Source: Pseudoselenomonas ruminantium
GTDB taxonomy: Bacteria > Bacillota > Negativicutes > Selenomonadales > Selenomonadaceae
Direction of reading: 5' to 3'
DNA length: 49,896 nucleotides
NCBI GenBank assembly: GCA_002373045.1
Contig: DFHU01000041.1
Coordinates: 1-49,896 of the forward strand
Shown in pieces: positions 15,277-22,566 of this stretch. How positions within the stretch are numbered: the first letter of the stretch is position 1; each line of letters opens with the position of its first letter. The notes under the pieces were generated by a model. That model saw nothing but the letters and a program-made list of their open reading frames with translations, was not told where the DNA came from and did not search any database. A program made the translations under genes and the position numbers.

Positions 15277-16119
15277 TTGCTCTATTGCATCTAAATCCAA
15301 TGCGGACAGGGGCTTTTCGCCCATTTTTATCTCCGTGTCTCCTGTAATAAACACAATATCCGGCAGTTTCCCCAAAAGCAGGATGGTACCTTGTGGCGCA
15401 ACCCTGACAAATGTCTCCGTGCCGCCCCAGAACCATGCGAAAGCCTCATGGCCTTCCGGCCGTGGAAAGGCAAGACTGCTCCCCAGTTCAGCAGCAGTCA
15501 GCTTTATCCGGCAGCTTTCCGCAAGTTTTGCAGATAGCTGCTGAACGGATAGCTTTCCCTCTTCGACTTGAGTGAAAAGTTCCAGAAATAAATCAGCATC
15601 ATGCTCAATCTGCTCGGCCAAAATCTGCAGATTATCCACATAAGGATAATCTGCATAAGACGCGATAATGCGTTTTCGCTCCTCCGTCAATTCCACTTCT
15701 TTTTTACGATCCAGCGGTACGGAAGCAGAGGCTCTGCCCAGCAAAGGCGAAAACATACTGACCTTTTTTTCTGTTTGGCGCTGCGCCACACTGCCCGGAT
15801 TGGACAGCATTTCCTTCATATTCTCAGCCTTTTTACGGGCCGCCTGCCAGTATTCACGCGATTCCTGCCGCAAGGCTGCCTTCGTGTCATGCCCCTTTAT
15901 TTCCTCACGGGCAATGTTTTCTACAGACACTCTGCCCAGAATATAAACACGCAATACCTCTCGTCCCTGTTCTTCGGCCCTGAGTCGCTCAGAGGAAAGA
16001 GCAGGCAGTTCCGTAGCTTCGGTTGGCACAGACAGGATGGGCTCCGGCTCATGGAAACCGATAACGGCAACAACCGCCCCGGTCAGAATCAGAATCATCA
16101 ACAGACAAATCTTTTTCAT
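15250..16119 (-). CDS. Hypothetical exported or membrane-anchored protein
   Basis: 289 residues, family not recognised. The N-terminus is a signal sequence or anchor: MKKICLLMILILTGAVVAVIGF, without a lipobox cysteine. The rest is hydrophilic and strongly helical, rich in Glu, Lys and Arg (for example KKAENMKEM and KEVELTEERKRI), then a more beta-like C-terminal part containing AFAWFWGGTETFVRVAPQG. The ATG at 16119 has GGGAGGT upstream; an earlier frame to 16143 is rejected. It follows the 202-residue membrane protein gene by about 26 bases on the same strand, so the two may be co-expressed. Envelope location is inferred from the signal. Confidence 0.7.
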   Translation of the reverse strand: MKKICLLMILILTGAVVAVIGFHEPEPILSVPTEATELPALSSERLRAEEQGREVLRVYILGRVSVENIAREEIKGHDTKAALRQESREYWQAARKKAENMKEMLSNPGSVAQRQTEKKVSMFSPLLGRASASVPLDRKKEVELTEERKRIIASYADYPYVDNLQILAEQIEHDADLFLELFTQVEEGKLSVQQLSAKLAESCRIKLTAAELGSSLAFPRPEGHEAFAWFWGGTETFVRVAPQGTILLLGKLPDIVFITGDTEIKMGEKPLSALDLDAIEQKYTGTASH

Positions 16120-16145
16120 AGAAACCTCCCGGGCAACCAGCACCC

Positions 16146-16754
16146 CTAGCTTTTGGTATGGGCGCGAATAAAGTTCAGGACGAAATCAAAATCTTCATCT
16201 TCTGCATAGACCTGATTCTTATTCAGCAGCTCATTGACCTTGATAAGGTTACGCCCCGGACAGGACTCCACACTCCTGACATCGGCAAAAGATGTGTACA
16301 TACTGGTACGGGCCCCCGCCAGCATACCTGTCCCCACTACGCCGGGGCGGCCTGCCATAGCACCTGCCAGCTTGGTCAAAATGCTAATGGCCTCTACCTT
16401 CTTAATCTGAGCCTCCATCTGAATATGATGGATACCCTTGTCATCCATTTCAAATAATACGCAGTACTTGCCCCCCATAATCAATGCATAGAGCAGATAC
16501 CCCAGCAGGCATATTAGACCAAAGCCCAGTGAAAAGAGCAGTAAGCCTACAGTTAGCTCGAAAAGATTATCCAGAGAAAGATTATCGTCAATAACCTCCA
16601 ACACGACCATAAAAAGCCACAACGCCAAAAGAATACCGCCGAAAATCTTCCAAATCAAAAAGAGAATGGTGGGATTTTTGTAAAGGTTCAACTCATAGGC
16701 CCAGCGATAGACTCCGTCTGAATCAAACGTGATATTTTTCGACACATGGTTCAT
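16146..16754 (-). CDS. Hypothetical membrane protein, 202 residues
   Basis: Two predicted transmembrane helices occupy about residues 30-50 (LFLIWKIFGGILLALWLFMVV) and 65-92 (LTVGLLLFSLGFGLICLLGYLLYAL). They are followed by a soluble C-terminal domain of about 100 residues with the stretch VESCPGRNLIKVNELLNKNQVYAEDEDFDFV. The layout resembles small PH-like membrane proteins, but I cannot name the family. AAGGAGTG precedes the ATG at 16754. It sits 57 bases downstream of the TRAP permease gene and may be a distal part of that operon or an independent unit with the exported protein. Confidence 0.7.
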   Translation of the reverse strand: MNHVSKNITFDSDGVYRWAYELNLYKNPTILFLIWKIFGGILLALWLFMVVLEVIDDNLSLDNLFELTVGLLLFSLGFGLICLLGYLLYALIMGGKYCVLFEMDDKGIHHIQMEAQIKKVEAISILTKLAGAMAGRPGVVGTGMLAGARTSMYTSFADVRSVESCPGRNLIKVNELLNKNQVYAEDEDFDFVLNFIRAHTKS

Positions 16755-16811
16755 GTCTGTTCACTCCTTCCCCCTTTGACTTATCAGCCTCTTTCCCTAC
16801 AGCAATTTATT

Positions 16812-18737
16812 TCAATCCGTCACCAAATGCGGACGGCGTTTTAACTGGGCAAAGATAATCAAAGCAAAGATGGACAGCCCAATACCATCGGTGACAATCC
16901 CCGGCTGAATCATCAAAAGGCCGGCCACGATGAGAATCAGACGCTCATAGCCCTTGCAGTCCACTGCCAGATAGCCAATCAGCGCGGAGCTTATCGCCAC
17001 CATGCCGCAAAGCGCCGTCACCGTAGACAGGACAAGTTCGGCCATGGTACCGCTCATCATCAGCAGCACCGGCGACATGACGAAGATATAGGGAATGATA
17101 AAGGCGGCAATCGCCAGCTTGGACGCATTGACCCCGGTTTTGAGTGCGTTGCCGCCGCTGATACCTGCCCCGGCATAAGCCGCGAGGGCCACCGGTGGGG
17201 TAACGTCGGCGATAATGCCGAAGTAGAAGACGAACATATGCGCTGCCAATACCGGCACGCCCATCTGCACCAAGGCAGGTGCTGCAATCGTGGAGGTGAT
17301 GACGTAGTTCGCCGTGGTCGGCACGCCCATGCCCAGGATAATCGCCGTAATCATCGTAAAGAACATGGTCGGCAGGAGCAGACCGCCCGAAAGCGTCAAC
17401 AGCCCCGAAGCCAGTTTCAGTCCCACACCGGTTTTCGTCACCACGCCGATGATGATACCGGCAGCCGCGCAGGCGACCAGTACGCCCAGCACATTGCGTG
17501 CGCCCTTTTCCAAACCGTTAACGATTTCAATTGGCTGCATACGGGTGGATTTCCGCAGTGCCGAACAGATAATAGCCAGCACAATCGCCACCAAAGCCGC
17601 CCGCATGGGGGTATAGCCCGATACCAACAGATAGACGATGATAATCAGCGGCAAAGCCAAATGACCGCGCTCCTTTAAGAGCGTAAAGAAATGCGGCAGC
17701 TGCTCACGGGGAATGCCCTTGAGCTTGCCCCGCTTAGCTTCAAAATGCACGCCGAGCCAAACACCGGCAAAGTACAAGAGTGCCGGAACCACCGCTGCCT
17801 TGACGATATCAATATAAGGAACGCCGACAAACTCCGCCATCAGGAAAGCTGCCGCCCCCATTACCGGCGGCATAAGCTGACCACCAGTAGAAGCCGCGGC
17901 CTCTACGGCGCCGGCAAAATTCTTGTGATAACCCAGTTTTTTCATCATGGGAATGGTCAGCGAGCCTGTTCCCACCACGTTTGCCACGGAACTGCCGGAC
18001 ACCGTGCCCATAAGTCCTGAGGACAGTACCGCCACCTTTGCCGGACCGCCGCTGGCCCAGCCGGCAATGGAGTTTGCCAAATCAATGAAGAATTTGCCCA
18101 GCCCCGTGGACTCCAAATAGGCACCAAAAAGGATAAACAGGAAGATAAAAGTCGAAGACACGCCCAAAGGAATGCCGAAGATGCCTTCGGTCGTGTAGTA
18201 AAGATGGCCGACCAACTGACCCATCGTGACCCCACGATGCGCCAGGACGCCGGGCATATAAGGGCCAGCAAAGGCATAGGCCAAAAAGGCCAGTACCACG
18301 CAGACCATCGGCAGGCCGACCACGCGGCGGGCCGCTTCAATCACGAGCAAAATGCCGATAGCACCAACAACTAAATCCGTATCCGATACCAAACCAGCCC
18401 GCAACACCAAATGCTGATACTCATAGATGATGTAAGCCGGTGCCGCCGCACCTAAAATCGCCAGCAACAAATCCAACGGGTGAATCTTATGCCGCGACCA
18501 GCTTTTCCGCGTCGGATAAAGCAAAAATACCAAGGTCAGGCCAAAGCCCAGATGCACGCCGCGCTGCAACTGCGCGTCCAACACCCCAAAGGTCGCCGTA
18601 TAGAGCTGAAATACGGAAAAGCAGATGGCGATAAACGCCACGATTTTCTTCATCAGCCCTGTGTATTCCATGGTGTCCGACTCTTTATCGAACTCCTTGA
18701 GAACCGCATTCGCGGTTTTCGCATCATGTTCATTCAT
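16812..18737 (-). CDS. TRAP transporter fused permease (DctQM-type, TAXI class)
   Basis: Inner-membrane permease of 641 residues combining the small (4TM) and large (12TM) TRAP subunits in one chain. It uses an ion gradient to import a substrate delivered by the TAXI binding protein. The cytosolic start (MNEHDAKTANAVLKEFDKES) is followed by the DctQ-like helices (FIAICFSVFQLYTATFG; LVVGAIGILLVIEAARRVVG), then the DctM-like part with STFIFLFILFGAYLESTG, GTVSGSSVANVVGTGSLTIPMM and ILGMGVPTTANYVITSTIAAP. Fused length is typical for this class. It overlaps the DUF1850 gene by 8 bases, and the TAXI gene lies upstream, giving a three-gene operon. Confidence 0.95.
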   Translation of the reverse strand: MNEHDAKTANAVLKEFDKESDTMEYTGLMKKIVAFIAICFSVFQLYTATFGVLDAQLQRGVHLGFGLTLVFLLYPTRKSWSRHKIHPLDLLLAILGAAAPAYIIYEYQHLVLRAGLVSDTDLVVGAIGILLVIEAARRVVGLPMVCVVLAFLAYAFAGPYMPGVLAHRGVTMGQLVGHLYYTTEGIFGIPLGVSSTFIFLFILFGAYLESTGLGKFFIDLANSIAGWASGGPAKVAVLSSGLMGTVSGSSVANVVGTGSLTIPMMKKLGYHKNFAGAVEAAASTGGQLMPPVMGAAAFLMAEFVGVPYIDIVKAAVVPALLYFAGVWLGVHFEAKRGKLKGIPREQLPHFFTLLKERGHLALPLIIIVYLLVSGYTPMRAALVAIVLAIICSALRKSTRMQPIEIVNGLEKGARNVLGVLVACAAAGIIIGVVTKTGVGLKLASGLLTLSGGLLLPTMFFTMITAIILGMGVPTTANYVITSTIAAPALVQMGVPVLAAHMFVFYFGIIADVTPPVALAAYAGAGISGGNALKTGVNASKLAIAAFIIPYIFVMSPVLLMMSGTMAELVLSTVTALCGMVAISSALIGYLAVDCKGYERLILIVAGLLMIQPGIVTDGIGLSIFALIIFAQLKRRPHLVTD

Positions 18738-19209
18738 GTATAACCAACCCTTTCCATAAAGGCATTAATTCCACTGTGACCAGCGTTCCCGGCTTATATT
18801 GCTCATAAAGAGGAAAGCTGCGCCCGCCGAGATTTATGGTGAGCTCAGTTCCCACCCCGGTGCGCAAATCCAGCCGTTCATAGGCCCGCTGCTGCCCCCG
18901 CAGCCAGTAATAATCACCCTCTTGTTGAAATTTCCCTTCTGTCCGATCAAAGGGGAGTCCCACACCAAAGGACTGGTATTTTGTTGCATTCAGGACAAAG
19001 CCCCGGCAACCTTCCTCCACGGCCAGAAACTCCTCTACCGGCGTCTTTTGGACAGAGTGAATAAAGCGCAGAGATAACGGGAAACCTGCTGCCACCTCAC
19101 CGAGATAAAGGCGCTCTCCACCTGCCCTTAGCACCAGGCAGGGCAGCGTGAGCACCTGCCACAAGGCAAAAAATACCCCTATACCACAAAGCAAAAACTC
19201 TTTCTGCAA
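18730..19209 (-). CDS. DUF1850 domain protein of the TRAP operon
   Basis: 159 residues with an N-terminal hydrophobic anchor (FLLCGIGVFFALWQVLTLPCLVL) and a beta-rich extracytoplasmic domain typical of DUF1850. The core is FPLSLRFIHSVQKTPVEEFLAVEEG, the family's HSV...E pattern. DUF1850 genes are regularly found beside TAXI-TRAP transporters; their function is unknown. Start choice is uncertain. I prefer TTG 19209, six bases after AAGGTGAG. An ATG at 19242 also opens the frame but lies inside the terminator hairpin after the TAXI gene and lacks a good ribosome site. The end overlaps the permease start by 8 bases, suggesting coupled translation. Confidence 0.8.
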   Translation of the reverse strand: MQKEFLLCGIGVFFALWQVLTLPCLVLRAGGERLYLGEVAAGFPLSLRFIHSVQKTPVEEFLAVEEGCRGFVLNATKYQSFGVGLPFDRTEGKFQQEGDYYWLRGQQRAYERLDLRTGVGTELTINLGGRSFPLYEQYKPGTLVTVELMPLWKGLVIHE

Positions 19210-19223
19210 AACACTCACCTTAC

Positions 19224-19256
19224 CAAAAGGGCTGTCACACATTGTGCAACAGCCCT
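19224..19256 (-). terminator. Intra-operon terminator/attenuator after the TAXI gene
   Basis: On the minus strand AGGGCTGT pairs with ACAGCCCT (19249-19256 with 19228-19235), followed by TTTT. It lies 14 bases after the TAXI stop. It probably lowers expression of the DUF1850 and permease genes relative to the binding protein. Confidence 0.75.
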
Positions 19257-19269
19257 GCCGAACATCATC

Positions 19270-20238
19270 TTATTCCTTAAAGAACTTCTCTGCACCTGCA
19301 TTGACGGGCAGCGGCATACCTTCCAGAGCCTTTTCCTTCAGGATAGCCTTAGCTGCAGAATGTGCAGCATGGATGCGGTCAAGATTACCAAAGATTGCCT
19401 TGGCAATCGCATAGCCCAGGCTGTCATCCACCTTATCGTTAGCTACCAGCATAGCCATAACCGATACCGCCGGAACTTCCTCTTCAAAACCTGCATAGGT
19501 ACCAGCCGGAATCACCGTCTTGGTATAGAAGGGATATTTGGCAATCAAAGCATCAGCCTTGTCCGCATCTACCGGCAGCAGACGTACTTTATGTTGGGAA
19601 GCGATATCCTGTACAGCAGAAGTCGGATAACCGGCCGTGAGGAATGCAGCATCAATATTGCCATCCTTCAGCGCGTTAGCTGCTTCGGCAAAGGAAAGAT
19701 ACTGTGGCTGAATATCATTATACGTCACACCATAGGCTTCCAAAATCTGGCGAGCATTTGCTTCTACACCAGAGCCTGCGGCACCTACGGCCACTTTCTT
19801 GCCCTTCAAATCTGCAATCGTCTTGATGCCGGAGCTATCGAGCGTTACCGCCTGACAGGTTTCCGGATAGAGTGTGGCTATACCCTTCAGGCTCTCCACT
19901 TTCTTATCCTTAAACATTTCCGTGCCGTTCACTGCATAGTAAGTAATATCATTCTGAACAATGGCCAAGTCCACAGAACCATCCTTCAGCATATTGATAT
20001 TTGCAACCGATGCCCCGGTGCTCTGCGCACTGGCGTTCATACCGGGAATGTCCTTGTTCAGGACTTCTGCCATTGCACCACCGATGGGGTAGTATGTACC
20101 TGCCGTACCACCAGTACCGATGTTCAAGAACTTCTTCTCCGCGGTATTGTCACCGCCGCCACAGCCTGTCAGCACCGCTGCCATAGCCACAACCGCCAGC
20201 CCTGCCATCAGGGCTTTTTTCCATTTTGCAAACTTCAT
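19270..20238 (-). CDS. TAXI family TRAP solute-binding lipoprotein
   Basis: Extracytoplasmic binding protein of 322 residues. It has a signal peptide with a lipobox (AVLTGCGGG, Cys about residue 27), so it should be lipid-anchored. The mature part opens with the family motif LNIGTGGTAGTYYPIGGAMAEVLN, followed by the TAXI-type SGASVANINMLKDG stretch and ending in AVSVMAMLVANDKVDDSLGYAIAKAIF. The ATG at 20238 follows AGGAGGGG; the longer frame to 20298 runs through the promoter region and is rejected. First gene of the TRAP operon. Many TAXI proteins bind glutamate or other dicarboxylates; the ligand here is not known. Confidence 0.95.
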   Translation of the reverse strand: MKFAKWKKALMAGLAVVAMAAVLTGCGGGDNTAEKKFLNIGTGGTAGTYYPIGGAMAEVLNKDIPGMNASAQSTGASVANINMLKDGSVDLAIVQNDITYYAVNGTEMFKDKKVESLKGIATLYPETCQAVTLDSSGIKTIADLKGKKVAVGAAGSGVEANARQILEAYGVTYNDIQPQYLSFAEAANALKDGNIDAAFLTAGYPTSAVQDIASQHKVRLLPVDADKADALIAKYPFYTKTVIPAGTYAGFEEEVPAVSVMAMLVANDKVDDSLGYAIAKAIFGNLDRIHAAHSAAKAILKEKALEGMPLPVNAGAEKFFKE

Positions 20239-20303
20239 ACTTACCCCTCCTATTGTGTCATTTGACCATATAATTAAAACAATACTTGCATATCTCATAT
20301 GTC

Positions 20304-20332
20304 ATTATAGCATAGAGAGTATACACTGACAA
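20304..20332 (-). promoter_or_regulatory. Promoter of the TAXI-TRAP operon
   Basis: On the minus strand TTGTCA (20327-20332), a 17-base spacer and a perfect TATAAT (20304-20309). The start codon is about 60 bases downstream. Confidence 0.75.
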
Positions 20333-20395
20333 GTATTATTCTGTAAAAAGCAGACATTCTGTAATGTATGTATGTATACATTGCACAATTTAACG

Positions 20396-20435
20396 ACAAA
20401 GGCGTCATTTCCGATTTGGAAATAACGCCTTTTAC
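20396..20435. terminator. Terminator after brnQ
   Basis: AAAGGCGT-C-ATTTCC (20398-20412) pairs with GGAAAT-AACGCCTTT (20418-20432), loop GATTT. T-rich on both flanks. It lies 28 bases after the brnQ stop. Confidence 0.8.
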
Positions 20436-20462
20436 TAATATACAGCTTAATTGTATGTAGTT

Positions 20463-21809
20463 TTACTGTTCTGCCGTCAATGCATCATTATCGCGGGCAT
20501 CGCGGAAGGAAGACACAACCCAGCCCAAAACAGCTGCCACTACAGCCGGGACGAACCAGCCCATGCCGATATCATAGAACGGAACATACGCCGTCAGCAC
20601 TTCCGTCAATGCCGGGAACTTGATGCCAGCCGCAGCCAGACCATCCAGCACAGCAAAGAACAGGGTCACATTGATGGCCAGACGATAAATGCTGTAACGC
20701 CAGCCGATAATGCCATCAAAGAGGGAAAGTACCACGAACACGATAACCAGCGGATAAATCGCTACGAGGAAAGGTACCGAAAGGGCGATAATCTGCGTGA
20801 GCCCCACATTGGATACCACGAAGCTGAACGCCGTGGACACCTGCACCAGGCGGGCATAGGAAATACGATTATTCGACAGCTTGTTAAAGTACCAGGCCGT
20901 ACCGGAAATCATGCCGCAGGAGGTCGTCAGACAGGCCAGAGCGATGATGAATGCCACCAGCAGATTGCCTGCGGGGCCAAAGAAGATACCCACAGCCCCG
21001 GCCAAAAGCTGACCGCCGTTTTCTACGCCGCCCAGCACCCCGGCACTCGTTGCACCGATATAAGCCAGCGAACCATAAACCAAAGTCATCAAGGCTACCG
21101 TGATAAAACCAGAGATGATACAGATTTTGCTGACAGATTTATTATCCGTCGTGCCGCGCATGCGAATGGCATTAACAACAATGGTACCAATGGACAAGGA
21201 CGCCAAAAGATCCATCGTCTGATAGCCGTCCTGGAAGCCCTGGGAGAACGGTGCCGTGATATACGCCCCCGTAGCATCGAGCACTTCGCCCAGCGGCGTC
21301 ACAAAGGATTTCACGAACAGAATAACCAAAAATGCCAGTAAGGCCGGTGTCAGCATCTTGCCGACACGGTCAATGAGCTTGTTCGGCGTCATCGCCAGAT
21401 AGTACGTTGCCCCAAAGAAGAACAGCGTATAAATGAACTGACCCAAAGTCAAATCCTCAGCCGCCAGAAAGGGACGAATACCGATTTCAAAGGATACTGC
21501 ACCGGTACGCGGTACGGCGAACACTGGGCCAATCGTCAGATAGAGAATAACCAATAATGCCGTTGCCAGCCACGGATAGGTCTTGCGGTTCATAAACTCC
21601 ACATACTTGCCGCCCTGCATGGCAATGGCGGTAATGCCCAAAAGCGGCAGCCCTACGCCCGTTACCAGAAAGCCCAGCATGGCTATAATGCTGTTTGAGC
21701 CGGCAGCCTGCCCCAAGGCAGGCGGAAAAATCAGATTGCCCGCCCCAAAAAAGATAGAAAACATCATCAGGCCGACGGTCAGGATTTCGCCTTTGCTCAT
21801 TCGCTTCAT
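20463..21809 (-). CDS. brnQ: Branched-chain amino acid:cation symporter
   Basis: LIVCS-family carrier importing leucine, isoleucine and valine with Na+ or H+. 448 residues, about twelve hydrophobic segments. The N-terminus GLMMFSIFFGAGNLIFPPALGQAAG is the family signature, and the rest fits (TYPWLATALLVILYLTIGPVFAVPRTGAVSFEIG). The ATG at 21809 is used; an in-frame ATG three codons later is also possible, and neither has a perfect ribosome site. That fits the possible coupling to an upstream 31-codon leader frame that stops two bases before it. A promoter and an attenuator-like hairpin precede the gene. Confidence 0.95.
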   Translation of the reverse strand: MKRMSKGEILTVGLMMFSIFFGAGNLIFPPALGQAAGSNSIIAMLGFLVTGVGLPLLGITAIAMQGGKYVEFMNRKTYPWLATALLVILYLTIGPVFAVPRTGAVSFEIGIRPFLAAEDLTLGQFIYTLFFFGATYYLAMTPNKLIDRVGKMLTPALLAFLVILFVKSFVTPLGEVLDATGAYITAPFSQGFQDGYQTMDLLASLSIGTIVVNAIRMRGTTDNKSVSKICIISGFITVALMTLVYGSLAYIGATSAGVLGGVENGGQLLAGAVGIFFGPAGNLLVAFIIALACLTTSCGMISGTAWYFNKLSNNRISYARLVQVSTAFSFVVSNVGLTQIIALSVPFLVAIYPLVIVFVVLSLFDGIIGWRYSIYRLAINVTLFFAVLDGLAAAGIKFPALTEVLTAYVPFYDIGMGWFVPAVVAAVLGWVVSSFRDARDNDALTAEQ

Positions 21810-21811
21810 AC

Positions 21812-21973
21812 TTACTCACACTCTTTTCTTACATAATACACCTTTTGTCCACTCACACTGTACGCAAGCAAACATATAAAAAGCCCATGTCCCACTTTCC
21901 CGGACATGAACTCCAAGGTTCACCTTCGTTTTAGGATAGGTGTATTATAGCACAAAGACAAAAGACATTGCAA
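21812..21973 (-). promoter_or_regulatory. brnQ leader: promoter, attenuator hairpin, short uORF
   Basis: On the minus strand TTGCAA (21968-21973), 18 bases and TATAAT (21944-21949) start a leader of about 128 bases. It contains a terminator-like hairpin, CATGTCC...GGACATG (21886-21908), followed by GGGCTTTTTAT. A competing pairing (GGTGAAC with GTTC...CC) lies just upstream. A 31-codon frame starts in the hairpin (ATG 21907) and stops at 21812, two bases before brnQ; it is rich in Leu, Ile and Val (LFICLLAYSV). It has no well-spaced ribosome site. Attenuation by branched-chain amino acid supply is a hypothesis. Confidence 0.45.
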
Positions 21974-22088
21974 GAGCCTTTTTGTTTTTTCAGTGTAAAC
22001 TCGTAAACTTTTATTTCCTAGATATATCTGTTATACTGTAAACAAAATTGTCCACGAAAATACATAGATTTAAGGAGGGAATGCCAAA

Positions 22089-22526
22089 ATGGCTGAAGAT
22101 AATGAAGAAAAAAAAGAACTTGACCCGCTGATTACCCAGCCCCACGGCGTGGAACAGCAGGCCAAGATGGAAATCGTCCATATGATTCATAGCGGAGAAT
22201 CCCCCTTTGACATCATCTACCATATCGCCAAGCGGTTGGAAAAATCCTCCGGTGAACCGGGCTATGCCCAATATGTAGAAGACCAGATACGCGCCGTCTA
22301 CGGCTTTGCCCTAGAGCATGTAAAACCCATGCAGGACGAATTGCGGGATGTCGAGGAACGGCTGGAGCGCATCAAAAAATCCTACGAAAATCCTGAATTC
22401 ACCGAGGAAGAACACATCCGTATTGGGTTCGCTATCGAACGCCACAAGAAAAATATCGAACGGCTCAAAATCATGATTCAAAGAGCTGAAGCTGACCACG
22501 CCGACATGACCATTGTCAAAAATTAA
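22089..22526 (+). CDS. Hypothetical coiled-coil protein, 145 residues
   Basis: Cytosolic, very charged and probably all-helical; I do not recognise the family. A basic/acidic N-terminus (MAEDNEEKKELDPLI) leads to a small helical region (MIHSGESPFDIIYHIAKRLEK) and a long predicted coiled coil (MQDELRDVEERLERIKKSYEN). The ribosome site TAAGGAGGGAA is excellent and a strong terminator follows, so the gene is real and monocistronic. It converges with the EAL protein gene. Confidence 0.8.
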   Translation: MAEDNEEKKELDPLITQPHGVEQQAKMEIVHMIHSGESPFDIIYHIAKRLEKSSGEPGYAQYVEDQIRAVYGFALEHVKPMQDELRDVEERLERIKKSYENPEFTEEEHIRIGFAIERHKKNIERLKIMIQRAEADHADMTIVKN

Positions 22527-22566
22527 AGAAGCCGCTGCTCACCAAAGAGCAGCGGCTTCTTCTTTC
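22527..22566. terminator. Terminator between convergent genes
   Basis: GAAGCCGCTGCTC (22528-22540) pairs with GAGCAGCGGCTTC (22547-22559), followed by TTCTTT. The hairpin overlaps the last codons of the EAL gene on the other strand. Confidence 0.85.

Noticed and set aside
21870..21949. T-box riboswitch upstream of brnQ
   Set aside because: No AGGGTGGNACCGCG-type T-box sequence or specifier stem is present.
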